Of a DNA stretch of 64,000 nt, positions 22,377 through 33,424 are shown in pieces. The notes beneath the pieces were generated by a model. That model was not told the origin of the DNA and did not search any database. It saw only the letters and a program-made list of their open reading frames with translations. The position numbers and the translations under genes are program-made. Positions within the stretch are counted from its first letter, which is position 1, and every line of letters begins with the position of its first letter. Location: contig RPFO01000079.1 of the NCBI GenBank assembly GCA_009746045.1, forward strand, positions 4,868,468-4,932,467. Reading direction: 5' to 3'. This DNA is from Mesostigma viride. Its lineage: Eukaryota > Streptophyta > Mesostigmatophyceae > Mesostigmatales > Mesostigmataceae.

Positions 22377-22746
22377 GTAACATTTAAACTCAGCCCAGTT
22401 TTGACGTCATTTCCAACTGAAAAAATTATTAATTAAATAATTCATTGATAAAACACGCGCTCCTATTGGGGAGTCGCAGAGCACAATAATACATGTTAAA
22501 GTGCTTTTCATCCCTGTATGTTGCACGCTGGGATCTAAAACTGAAAAATTTAAACTCACATCAATAAGGCTAGTCTGATTCTGAGTCATCAATTATGTGG
22601 GGAGGGCGGCGCTTGTGGCGCGGGGTCGCCTTCGCTTGCTTGCTAGCCGTGCCCCGGTGTGCGACCTGCTTCGATCCGAACGCACTCTACTATCTCCGCC
22701 TAACCTCGCGCAGTCGAGTCGGGTGGCAGATTGGGTAACTCTACAC
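22377..22746. other. Spacer in W: no supported gene
   Basis: AT-rich sequence with a minus-strand LINE-like tail (TTAAT tract and CTCC-TATTGG-GGAG at about 22460). Possible downstream exons of the minus-strand Tudor-like gene would lie here, but none can be supported. Confidence 0.4.
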
Positions 22747-22990
22747 CTGGGCATGCGCAAAGCGCAGCTCGCACCTCATCTAACCCTACTATTTCATCGT
22801 CCCCGTCTGTGTAGAGCACATGGACCATGTTGTGCTCCTTATTAAACGCCGTCACATGGGCATGATACCGCTTCTCCCCTGAGTTTGGGCCTGAAAATAT
22901 CTTGCATACCGGGGTCCCCACCAACCATTCCGGCTCGTGCACGTCCATGACATGCGATTTGAAAAGTGCCATCGCCGTCTTCTCCGCCAT
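22747..22990 (-). CDS. Tudor-like chromatin-reader gene, first exon (W cargo)
   Basis: ATG at 22990, open for 81 codons to a good donor CAG|GTGTAG at 22747; reading through would add 15 codons to a stop at 22700. Residues 22-66 have the Tudor/Agenet-type pattern G-T-P-V-C-K-I-F-S-G, Y-H-A-H-V-T-A-F and V-H-V-L-Y-T-D-G-D-D-E, like the plant PTM/DIR17 Tudor family, which binds chromatin or peptide marks. It ends with L-C-A-C-P just before the donor. The gene in Z has the same fold signature, the same C-x-C-P ending and a plausible intron at the same point. Downstream exons were not found, so the gene may be truncated by the retroelement insertion. It is divergently paired with the gene at 23943 across six 109 bp repeats. 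Function as cargo is inference. Confidence 0.6.
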
Positions 22991-23042
22991 CGCTGATTCC
23001 GTTTTCTGTGCTTATTCCGTTTTCCCACCCCTCATGTTTCGC

Positions 23043-23699
23043 GCACATACGAAAAGGACTTGAATTTCCTTGCTAACAGGTCGGTCTCGGCAATTCATCT
23101 TGCATTCACTGGAATTCATTCATCGAAGCCCCGAGACTGCCCGTCCAGTCTGAACATACGAAAAGGACTTGAATTTCCTTGCTAACAGGTCGGTCTCGGC
23201 AATTCATCTTGCATTCACTGGAATTCACTCATCGAAGCCCCGAGACTGTCCGTCCAGTCTGAACATACGAAAAGGACTTGAATTTCCTTGCTAACAGGTC
23301 GGTCTCGGCAATTCATCTTGCATTCACTGGAATTCACTCATCGAAGCCCCGAGACTGCCCGTCCAGTCTGAACATACGAAAAGGACTTGAATTTCCTTGC
23401 TAACAGGTCGGTCTCGGCAATTCATCTTGCATTCACTGGAATTCACTCATCGAAGCCCCGAGACTGCCCGTCCAGTCTGAACATACGAAAAGGACTTGAA
23501 TTTCCTTGCTAACAGGTCGGTCTCGGCAATTCATCTTGCATTCACTGGAATTCACTCATCGAAGCCCCGAGACTGCCCGTCCAGTCTGAACATACGAAAA
23601 GGACTTGAATTTCCTTGCTAACAGGTCGGTCTCGGCAATTCATCTTGCATTCACTGGAATTCACTCATCGAAGCCCCGAGACTGCCCGTCCAGTCTGAA
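23043..23699. promoter_or_regulatory. Six 109 bp tandem repeats between divergent genes
   Basis: Units start at about 23043, 23152, 23261, 23370, 23479 and 23588 and differ by only a few bases. Each has GGTCTCGGC near its start and GCCCCGAGAC near its end, an internal inverted pair. The array fills the shared 5' region of two divergent genes, so an upstream regulatory role is plausible but unproven. Confidence 0.7.
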
Positions 23700-23942
23700 C
23701 TTCATACTACCGTTGTACGAAATTCAGACTGCACACGAACCTCGAGGATTGTCAATGAATGCCCATGATTTTTGAATGAACAAAGCACACTGACCGCCGT
23801 GTTTGCGCGCGCGCGGGTGGAGGTGCGTGCACTAGTCTGCCAAGAAAACACTGCAGGGCATGCGCGCACGAACACAACGAGAACGTGCCAGCCTATGACG
23901 TCGTCGACGATGAAGTTCGTCGTCCGCTAAATTGTAGGGGAT

Positions 23943-24296
23943 ATGGCGGAGTATCTGAGTGAAACAGAGAGGCTGCGGGCAGAACGACTGTGTTATGGAC
24001 AAACTGCGGGTGTTTGCCTCTTAGGCCATGCCGATGGGGCAGACAACAACTGTCGGGGCCGAAATGGTGAAAGCTGCAACCTATTTGCTCACGCGATCTG
24101 CGTCAAGGCAATTGACGGGAATAAAAATGGGGAGGAGTGGTGGTGCCCAGGATGCCGTGACCCCGGTGGCGTGAAAGTTGCCAATCTCCAAGCTTCGGGT
24201 TCGAACGGTCATCATGAGGTCGGCACTCCCCCCCGGCCCTGGGGTCCGCTGCTAACAAGTTTCTTCCAAACACCGACAAAGACCGGCGCATGTTGA
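23943..24296 (+). CDS. PHD-like zinc-finger exon of the W cargo gene
   Basis: ATG at 23943. Residues 14-70 are Cys/His-rich: C-Y-G-Q, V-C-L-L-G-H, N-N-C-R-G, S-C-N-L-F-A-H-A-I-C and E-W-W-C-P-G-C. The H-A-x-C and W-W-C-P-x-C endings are typical of PHD fingers, which read histone tails. The frame closes at 24296 and overlaps by a few bases the next frame (24290), which continues with conserved-looking protein. Either an intron joins them (a CTGCTAAC branch-like site at 24249 and AG at 24281 are present, donor unclear) or one frameshift separates them. Confidence 0.55.
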   Translation: MAEYLSETERLRAERLCYGQTAGVCLLGHADGADNNCRGRNGESCNLFAHAICVKAIDGNKNGEEWWCPGCRDPGGVKVANLQASGSNGHHEVGTPPRPWGPLLTSFFQTPTKTGAC

Positions 24297-26544
24297 TGGA
24301 TGATTCCGGATGCAAGGCCGTTGACGACTTCGAGAAAGCACATCACCAGGCACCCGGCAGGAAGCTAGTGTTTCCTCGTACTACCGACGCCCATGCCGAC
24401 GCGGAATCAGATGCCAGCAAGGAGGTGCCGTCAACTGATGCCAGCAAGGAGGTGCCGTCAACTGATGCCAGCAAGGAGGCGCCGTCAACTTATGCCAGCA
24501 AGGGCGTGCTTTCAACTGATGCCAGCAAGGGCGTGCTTTCAACTGATGCCAGCAAGGGCGTGCCATCGAGTGGTGACAAGTCGAGCGCGGGTGTCATGGT
24601 CGATGATGACTTACCGGACTCCCTGCCCCCACCCCCCGACTCCCCGCCTCCCCCCACCTGCGAAGCATCACATGCAGACGACGCCCAGCCCAGGGGCGGC
24701 CACCCAGCAGCTGCCATGCCCAGCGCTAGCAGTGCAGCACGGCGTGCCAGCTTTGATGCTGCAAATCTCAAGTCGGGGGACCAGCTTTCCTTGGAAGCTC
24801 CAGCGTTTCTGTCGTGGCCTCCCTCCCCTGATGGTGTCCCCTCCCCTGGCGATGTCCGTGTAGGACAATTGATTCGCGTCGCCATCTCTCATAAAGAGCT
24901 CGGCAAACCCCTCTTCCCCAAGGTAATTCTTGGTTTTCATGTGTATTCCGGAGGGGCGGGGATCTTCCTGGCAAACACGCCATACGCAAGAAAGGACCTT
25001 ATAGAGGGGGCTGTCAAGAGCGGGGTGGTCAAGCTGACGCCTGATCCCCCAGCATATTACGTGACCTGGGCTCAACAATCCCATGCCCTCCGGCCCGTCT
25101 TGATACAGGATGGCGTTGTCGCCAGGGTTGGCAACCTGACCGTCCTGCGCGACCGGCTAGATGCTGTGTGCGAATACCTGCCAAGCGCAGGTCTGGCGGC
25201 GCTTCGGGCCATCTCTGGTGGCTTGATCTACACTGGCAAAGGCGCTGAGGCAGTCAAGTTTGACTTGGTAAAGGACATGCCAAACCGCAAGACACCTGTC
25301 ACTTCCTATCAACCTCGCGCTAACAAGAGTGTGCCAGAGCCGCAGCTGCAGGTTGCCCCCACACGCTCTTCCAAGCGTGTGAAGGCGGACAGCCAGCCCA
25401 AGGCAGAGCCCAAGTGCGGTGATCAAGCAGTCAAGCCGAGCAGCGAAGCCAGGGCGAGTGGCAGGAGCAGCAAGAGGCCTCCCTCGGTATATGTACGCGA
25501 GGACGAGTCGGATGAAGAACCTGACATGCAGCTGGCACCCCGCGATGGGCAAGTAGCGAAGTTGCGCCGCACTCTCGCGGAGCAGCACAAGCAGCACAAC
25601 GCGGAGCTTCAGCAGCTGCAACGCCAGATGCTGGAAAGTCAGAAGCAGTGGCAACTGCTGCTCCACCAGCAGCAGCAGCAGCCGCAGCAGCAGCAGCAGC
25701 AGCCGCCGCCGCCACCGCCGCCGCCACAGCAGCAGCAGCAGCAGCAGTCGCAGCAGCAGCAGCCACCGCCGCAGCAGCATCTGCTGCAGCCGCCGCCGCA
25801 GCAGCAGCAGCAACTGCTGCAGCAGCTGCTGCAGCTATTGCAGCAGGAGCCGCCGCAGCAGCAGCAGCAGCCCGTGCTGCAGCCGCCGCCGCAGCAGCAG
25901 CAGCAGCAGCAGCAACTGCTGCAGCAGCTGCTGCAGCTGTTGCAGCAGCAGCAGCCGCAGCAACAGCCGCAACAGCTGGTGCTGCTGCAGCTGCAGCAGC
26001 TGCTGCAGCAACAGCAACACTACCGCCTCCCACTCCCTGCCGCTACAATGACTCCACGAGTAATTGACGGGGACGCCGAACTAGCGCCCATGGCTCAAGT
26101 GCAGCAAATGCTGGCTCAGATGCAACTTCCCATGCAGGTATGTCCTTTCCTATTTTGGAAACATAATATTCCTTCGTGAATAGATTCATGTTGGAGCAGT
26201 ATATAGGATATGTTTGTTTGGTTTGTTGGAGGATTTTTCCTCCGTACCGTGCCCTAAGGCATGCTAACCTTGATGTGCTTGGTGTTGTACAGGTGGGCGG
26301 ACGCCGGCTCCCATCCGTTGATCCCTTATCTGGCACGGTCTCTGTGGCGGTTGCTGCACTCAATTCAATTGCGACACTGGCCGCGTCTGGGAACACGACG
26401 CCTATGCCACGATGGCGTCCGGGGACCACGTGGGTGCCGTCATCCTTGTCATCTTTCCCCAACTATGGTGCCGGCCGCCCGTCGCAGCAGTGGCCAAGCT
26501 TCTCCAATGACTGGACCATTAGCAATGACTGGTTTACTAGTTAA
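24290..26544 (+). CDS. Glutamine-rich nuclear-type protein, intron-containing (W cargo)
   Basis: Main exon 24290-26137, intron 26138-26292 (CAG|GTATGT, branch site ATGCTAAC at about 26261, acceptor TTGTACAG) and last exon 26293-26544. The main exon holds 616 codons and the phases match. Features in order are six repeats of D-A-S-K-x-V-P-S-T (about residues 40-100), a Pro-rich acidic stretch, a globular region (about 175-345) with V-G-Q-L-I-R-V-A-I-S and Y-Y-V-T-W-A-Q-Q, a Lys/Arg/Ser-rich likely nuclear localisation segment, and a long Gln/Pro tract (about 455-580). The short last exon ends N-D-W-F-T-S. I do not recognise the globular region. Together with the PHD-like exon it suggests a chromatin or transcription factor. 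Overlapping Ala- and Leu-rich frames are shadows of the CAG tract. Confidence 0.65.
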
Positions 26545-26849
26545 GCTTTGACTAAATGAAACTGAAGTATTATTAAGTGAGACAGCTGTGATGTGCTTAC
26601 ATAAGCTGATGTCTTAGTACATACTTATTGTATATTCATGATGGACTGTTAAGAAAGAGGTGCATGTCAGAACTGTCAGCCCAGAGCTGTGCCATGCCAA
26701 TGACACCCGTAGATCCTAGCTAGTCCTTGGATGATTGAATTGAATTGAATTGAATTGTAACATAACTCCGTTGGGAGTATATGTAGCACATAGCCCTTGA
26801 GAGGGGGCATATGGCCTATCATACATCCTAAGCTACTTCCTTGGATGAT
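26545..26849. other. Downstream spacer with a half-LINE tail (minus)
   Basis: AT-rich 3' flank of the gene, then a 5'-truncated half-LINE tail at about 26735-26845 (TTCAA tract and CTCC-GTTG-GGAG), flanked by near copies of CTTGGATGAT (about 26727 and 26840) as a possible target duplication. Confidence 0.65.
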
Positions 26850-27990
26850 GCCTTACCATTTGAGCTCAGAATGAGCCCAATTTTTGTAGGTGGTCCAGTT
26901 TCATGGTCTAAATGTTGCTTGCAAGAATCCAGCTTGATATGAGTTCATTTGATCATGATTCCTATTTGTTTTTTGAAGAATACATGTGAAAATGACGAAA
27001 AACTGCACATGTATGCTGTCACATGTCACCATTTGAGCTCAGAATGAGCCCAATTTTTGTGGGTGGTCTATTTTCATGGTCTAGATGCTGCTTGCAAGAA
27101 TCCAGCCTGAAATGAGTTCATTTGTTCACTATTCATATTTGTTTCATGTAAGAAAAGGGGGAAAATGACGAAAAACTGCACATGTATGCTGTCACATGTC
27201 ACCATTTGAGCTCAGAATGAGCCCAATTTTTGTGGGTGGTCTATTTTCATGGTATAAATGCTGCCTGCAAGAATCCAGCCTGATATGAGTTCATTTGTTC
27301 ACTATTCATATTTGTTTCATGTCAGAAAAGGGGGAAAATGACGAAAAACTGCACATGTATGCTGTCACATGTCACCATTTGAGCTCAGAATGAGCCCAAT
27401 TTTTGTGGGTGGTCTATTTTCATGGTCTAGATGCTGCCTGCAAGAATCCAGCCTGAAATGAGTTCATTTGTCCACTATTCATATTTGTTTCATGTAAGAA
27501 AAGGGGGAAAATGACGAAAAACTGCACATGTATGCTGTCACATGTCACCATTTGAGCTCAGAATGAGCCCAATTTTTGTGGGTGGTCTATTTTCATGGTC
27601 TAGATGCTGCCTGCAAGAATCCAGCCTGAAATGAGTTCATTTGTCCACTATTCATATTTGTTTCATGTAAGAAAAGGGGGAAAATGACGAAAAACTGCAC
27701 ATGTATGCTGTCACATGTCACCATTTGAGCTCAGAATGAGCCCAATTTTTGTGGGTGGTCTATTTTCATGGTCTAGATGCTGCCTGCAAGAATCCAGCCT
27801 GAAATGAGTTCATTTGTCCACTATTCATATTTGTTTCATGTAAGTAAAGGGGGGAAATGACGAAAAACTGCACATGTATGCTGTCACATGTCACCATTTG
27901 AGCTCAGAATGAGCCCAATTTTCGTGGGTGGTCTATTTTCATGGTCTACATGCTGCCTGCAACAGTCCAGCTTTAGGTACCCTCAGATCT
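26850..27990 (-). repeat. ~173 bp satellite array, right side of W (inverted)
   Basis: Seven units of about 174 bp, reverse complement of the left array (16890-19166). The central units are almost identical. Confidence 0.96.
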
Positions 27991-28299
27991 GAAAGATTTT
28001 TTTTTTACTCATTTGAAGACTTGTGAAATTGAGCAAACACCTATGAATCCCCTCATGGTGAGTAAATTTAATGAAGTAATTAATTATGGCCAGTGCCTTT
28101 ATCGGCAAGTCAATTTGTAATTGGATCATTTACATGCATCAGAATTTACATGCAGTTTCGGTGAGAAGACGCAAAAAGGGTGGCATCAACCGTGGGTGCA
28201 TGAAAACCAGTGTGCAAAGAATAAGAGCACAACATTATGACTGATTACCCCCCACCTGCAAGTGGTAGCTAAGGATGTGTTAGAGCCCATATGCCCTCT

Positions 28300-31122
28300 A
28301 TAACCGTTATAGTGGGATATGCACCACATGCGGGTCGAGCTCAGTCTGAACGTGAGGCCTTCTTCGACGCCCTCAAGGAGGAGGAGGCCAACATCCCAGC
28401 TCGGCACTTCCTGGTTATGCTGCTCGACGCCAACGCCACGCTGCCAGTTGGCACTGGGGGCGCTCAGTATTCCCCAACCAACACGACAGCCAACGGTAAC
28501 ACGTCTTTATTTGCGAATCTGCTGGCAGAATCTGCGCTGGTTGCATGCAATGCTTCTTTCGCACGCCCCGCTGAGCAGCTGGCCACCTTTTTTGGGCCGT
28601 CGGATCGGGTGGTGTGCCTTGATTATGTCTGCGTACGTCGGGCTCAGCGCCCCTCAGTTGTCGATGCTCGCGTCCTGCAAGATTCTGTCAGCACGGTGGA
28701 ATCTGATCATCGTCTCGTGCTCGCTCGCATCAGATTGCGGTTTCCTGGGGTGAAACCGTCGCGACAGCTGGCACCTCAGCCAGATCTGAAAGTGCTCCGG
28801 ATTGTGCTGAAGGATGCCGACAAGATGTCAGCAGAAGAGCAGGCCGCTATGTCGCACAGGGATGATTTCCTGGCCGTATTCGACGCCGGGGGCAGCCGAC
28901 AGCAGTTACACGCCATTCCGCCGCCGGGGGATATTTCAGTGATCCTCCGTGGTGTCGCCGCCAAGTATCGCCTGGCTGCCCGCACCCTCCCCACCTTGCC
29001 TCCGCGTCGGCAGCTTGCTGTCCACCGTCACGCACCGACAGTGGTCGCCGCCAGGCAGATGCTCCGCCGCAACAGAGATCCGCTCGCCAAACCTGGGCTG
29101 CAAGCAGCTCTGAGGGCCGCCTACGAGCAGGCTGAGAAGGCAGACGGCTCAGCAGATGGTCAAGGACCTACGCAGCTGCCCGGCAGAAGCACGACGGCAA
29201 GGGGGCCTGGTTCTGGTACAAGCGCCTCGGGCACCCGGACGGCCTCGGCCGGCCCCACCGCCACGACGTCCCCGGCGCCCCAGCCAAGCGGCTTCGTACC
29301 TGGGCCACGGCCACGGCCGAGGTCGTGGGGACAGCTGCGCCGCCCCCACCCCTGCTCCCAGCCGCCGCCGCCCGCCCGGCCGCCCTGGCCGGCCCCGCAG
29401 GGCCCCCGGCCCCGCCTAGGTCAGCGGCGGACTACCTAGTCCCCCCGCTGGTCGGCCCACTTGGCGACCCGTCTGACATGCCTCCTTTCACCTCTCGCGA
29501 GGTCACGGAGGCGGTCCAGCGCCTGCGTTATGACGCCGCCACCGGCTCTGACGAGATTCCGGCCGCAGTTGTAAAACTTGCAGCCGAATTCGAGGACACA
29601 GGTGTTATGCTGCTCTTCCGGGACATCTGCAACCGCCTTCTGCTGTCGTCGCAACCACCTCCAGCGGCCTGGCAACACAGTTTTCGCACGATGCTGTACA
29701 AGAACAAGGGGTCGCCTGCCGACCCCGGCAACTACAGAGGGGTGTGCATTCAAAGTGCCCCCCTCAAGCTTCTTATGCGGCTCATCCTGAACCGCCTGCG
29801 CACGGCCCTGGACGGTCACCTCAGCGAGACTCAGCACGGCTTCCGTTCAGGTCGCAACACAGTACAGGCGCTCTTCGCTACTCGCCGACTGGTGGAGGAA
29901 CTGCAACGCCTTCAGCCTGGTGAGTCCCCTTTGCACCTTGTGCTGGTGGACTTCATCAAAGCCTTCGATTCGGTTTTCTGGCCTGCGCTTTGGGACATCC
30001 TCGAGTTGTTCCGGATCCCCCGCCCCCTGATTGCTGTCATCCGCAACCTGTATGAAGGGTCCACCACTTCGGTGCGCACTTCTTACGGGACCACGCCCCC
30101 ATGCCCTTTACAGAAGGGTGTGTGGCAGGGCTGCGTGCTGTCGCCCTACCTGTTCATTATTGTTGTGGAATACGTAATGATTCAGGCGCGCAAGCGATTT
30201 GCCCGCATCGTGGGCAGGGAACCAGGAGTGCAGGTTGCTAACAAATTCTGGCATGGCGGTGCGGACACGGAGATTCGGCTAGCAGACATCATTTACGCAG
30301 ACGACACCACCCTCTTTGAGGACACTGAGCACGTGCAGACATGGCTTGACTGCCTGGCTCTCGAGGCCCGTGCAGTGGGGCTTGAGGTCAGCAAGAAGAC
30401 AGAGGCCCTGGCGGTTGGGCTCACCACCTCAGCGCCGCCCCTCTATCTCCTAGATGGCTCTCGAGTCCTGTATCGGGACCGCGTTAAGCTGCTGGGCAGC
30501 CTGCTCCCTAGCTGCGAGGTGGATGTGGACCACCGCATCTCCCTCGCCTGGCACGGCTTTACGCCAGTACCGGGCCCTATGGCGCAAGCCCCTGGGCAAG
30601 ATCGAGAAACAGGACCTGTTCAAGGTCCTCGTCCTTCCTGTTCTCACGTATGGCGCCGAGACGTGGACCCTCACCGCCGACCTGGCCCGCAAGCTGGACG
30701 GCGCGGTCACCAGCATGCTGCGTTCCATTTTTAGAGTAGGATATGCTGCTCATGTCCGCAATGAGGACCTGTACCAGGGCATGCCCTATATCACCAGCAC
30801 AATTAAGCAACGCCGCCTGCAGCTAGTAGGGCACCTAGCTCGCACCAACCAGGTAGACACCTCACGTGGCCCCCCCGCAGGACTGCGACCAGCCCAGCCT
30901 GGCCGGCACCTCCTGACGTGGGCTGGGCCCAGTGATGTTAGACGCCGCAAGGCCCGCACCTTCAAAGAACAGCTCGTCGAGGACATGGGGGGCCTAGGCC
31001 TCTCCGTGATTTGGAAGAAGATGATGGACAAGGCCAAGTGGGCCCAGGTCATAGAGGACAACGAGCCCCCCCCAGTGGGGAAGCGCCCACGTGTGCAATC
31101 CCACGGGAGGCACGCTAGATAG
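28300..31122 (+). pseudogene. LINE-E ORF2: APE endonuclease (partial) and reverse transcriptase, two frameshifts
   Basis: The first frame (to about 29150) has the C-terminal half of an APE endonuclease: V-G-Y-A-P-H-A-G, L-L-D-A-N-A-T-L, V-C-L-D-Y-V-C-V-R and E-S-D-H-R. After a frame change near 29150-29190 comes the linker and RT: G-S-D-E-I-P-A-A-V-V, N-Y-R-G-V, Q-H-G-F-R-S-G-R, L-V-D-F-I-K-A-F-D (motif A), Q-K-G-V-W-Q-G-C-V-L-S-P (motif B) and I-Y-A-D-D-T-T-L (motif C). A second frame change near 30555 leads to the C-terminal block L-T-Y-G-A-E-T-W-T-L and the stop at 31122. It is a dead copy. RT and tail resemble LINE-A, so both belong to one clade, probably L1-like given the ORF1 type in the region. 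Confidence 0.88.
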
Positions 31123-31300
31123 CTCCCCTAGGGCAGCGTGCTGCTGCCTAGATAGATGTGATAGTTAGAATGTTGTTAGATAGATGTAGTATGTAGCCAA
31201 TGTAGATAGATTAGACCGGTAGGAATATGTGCACCCATCCATCCATCCATCGGGGTTAATGCTCCGTGACTCCCCAACGGGAGCACGAGTCTAATTAATT
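28300..31300 (+). mobile_element. LINE-E: 3 kb 5'-truncated APE-type LINE
   Basis: 9 bp duplication ATGCCCTCT at 28291-28299 and 31301-31309. E1 shows the uninterrupted site near 5135-5150. It starts inside the endonuclease domain and ends with a 3' UTR, short CATC repeats, a hairpin CTCC-CCAAC-GGGAG and TAATTAATT. Confidence 0.88.
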
Positions 31301-32187
31301 ATGCCCTCTCAGGGCTATGTGTTACTTAAGCTCCCAACGGAGATTAATTAATTAATTAATAGACACGTGACGGAGATATGTTGTTAATTAATTGATTAAT
31401 AAATTCAGACTTATGGCAGATGGTAAATGATTAATCATTGTTTGGACACATGCTCACGTGACACAATTGCGTGTAAATTCATGATTCAATTATTTAATGC
31501 TCCCATAAATACATACATTCATTAATTAATGAATAGACATAAATCCATTAACCATTGCATGAAAAAGTCTTCTTGTAACCTATACAATCCTACACTAGAT
31601 GCATTGCCGGCCTCGACAACCTGGAGGCATGGCAAGTCGATATGGAATGAATGGAAGGGAGATCTCGCACAACAAGGAACAAAACTTGAGTAGTCTATGC
31701 AAACCAACATAACCAGTCAATAAAATTACCATTTACTGCACCAACATTGGTTTGCCCAAACAGGCATCTGCCTCTTGCCACACATGTAACCCCACCGGCC
31801 AAAGACATGTCTGAGTGCCAGATCCTTGCCCACCCCCGCCCACAACATCAACTGTCTTACTAGGTGATCTCAACAAATGTCATCAAGCAAAAAAAAAAAA
31901 AAAATGGTGTTCACCATGGCGTGAGTGTCGCCCAATGGAGGATCATGGCAGGTGTTTCTTGAATCCATAATGGCCAAATCATAACATAAGTGAGGTGTCC
32001 GGATTCTCCCGATTTCTGGCCTGCGCTGGTTGTCTCCTTGATAAGTGAGGTATCACACAATATTGATATTACATCCAACAAAAAATGACAGAATGAGAAA
32101 AGCTAGAAATGATCGTGATGAGTGGTTGTCGCTAGCGATCAACTATGTGAACGTGTTCTGGGAGGAGTATGTTGCAGTCGTAAAGTA
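31301..32187. other. E2 core: half-LINE tail and segment shared with E1
   Basis: 31301-31370 is the rest of the half-LINE tail that LINE-E entered. 31380-32122 is the inverted homologue of E1 1841-2188 and 2469-2790 and includes the empty site of the LINE-A fragment at 2189. 32122-32187 is unrelated to the matching E1 position. No gene. Confidence 0.7.
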
Positions 32188-33424
32188 TCCATCCATGCCT
32201 CCATGCCTCCATGCCTCCATGCCTCCATGCCTCCATGCCTCCATGCCTCCATGCCTCCATGCCTCCATGCCTCCATGCCTCCATGCCTCCATGCCTCCAT
32301 GCCTCCGTGCCTCCATGCCTCCATGCCTCCATGCATCCATCCATCCATGCATCCATCCATCCATCCATCCATGCATCCATGCATCCATGCATCCATGCAT
32401 CCATGCATCCATGCATCCATGCATCCATGCATCCATGCATCCATGCATCCATGCATCCATGCATCCATGCATCCATGCATCCATGCATCCATGCATCCAT
32501 GCATCCATGCATCCATGCATCCATGCATCCATGCATCCATGCATCCATGCATCCATGCATCCATGCATCCATGCATCCATGCATCCATGCATCCATGCAT
32601 CCATGCATCCATGCATCCATGCATCCATGCATCCATGCATCCATGCATCCATGCATCCATGCATCCATGCATCCATGCATCCATGCATCCATGCATCCAT
32701 GCATCCATGCATCCATGCATCCATGCATCCATGCATCCATGCATCCATGCATCCATGCATCCATGCATCCATGCATCCATGCATCCATGCATCCATGCAT
32801 CCATGCATCCATGCATCCATGCATCCATGCATCCATGCATCCATGCATCCATGCATCCATGCATCCATGCATCCATGCATCCATGCATCCATGCATCCAT
32901 GCATCCATGCATCCATGCATCCATGCATCCATGCATCCATGCATCCATGCATCCATGCATCCATGCATCCATGCATCCATGCATCCATGCATCCATGCAT
33001 CCATGCATCCATGCATCCATGCATCCATGCATCCATGCATCCATGCATCCATGCATCCATGCATCCATGCATCCATGCATCCATGCATCCATGCATCCAT
33101 GCATCCATCCATCCATCCATCCATCCATCCATCCATCCATCCATCCATCCATCCATCCATCCATCCATCCATCCATCCATCCATCCATCCATCCATCCAT
33201 CCATCCATCCATCCATCCATCCATCCATCCATCCATCCATCCATCCATCCATCCATCCATCCATCCATCCATCCATCCATCCATCCATCCATCCATCCAT
33301 CCATCCATCCATCCATCCATCCATCCATCCATCCATCCATCCATCCATCCATCCATCCATCCATCCATCCATCCATCCATCCATCCATCCATCCATCCAT
33401 CCATCCATCCATCCATCCATCCAT
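32188..33424 (-). repeat. CCATGCCT / CCATGCAT / CCAT satellite in E2 right TIR
   Basis: A CCATGCCT variant block (to about 32330), CCATGCAT octamers (to about 33105), then CCAT tetramers. It is the inverted partner of 14649-15603 and about 0.28 kb longer. Confidence 0.98.

Larger units (their letters stand above)
16815..28054. mobile_element. W: 11.2 kb DNA transposon with cellular-type cargo genes
   Basis: The ends read GAGGGGATTCATA at both termini in inverse orientation, with similarity over about 34 bp. The 3 bp duplication ATG lies at 16812-16814 and 28055-28057. The homologous position in E1 (5562-5564, inverted) is continuous, a genuine empty site. Inside are ~173 bp satellite arrays near both ends in inverse orientation, a 393 bp tandem insertion, a REL-type retroelement and two divergent genes (22747-22990 minus, 23943-26544 plus). 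No transposase was recognised. A 3 bp duplication is known for EnSpm/CACTA, PIF/Harbinger, Zator and some Academ elements, but the termini fit none clearly. Confidence 0.85.

Noticed and set aside
23043-23699. CRISPR array
   Set aside because: Regular 109 bp units without spacers in a eukaryotic intergenic region; ordinary tandem repeat.
25431-26067. Poly-Ala and poly-Leu proteins on both strands
   Set aside because: Shadows of the CAG/CCG tract of the Gln-rich gene, whose frame is supported by a phased intron.
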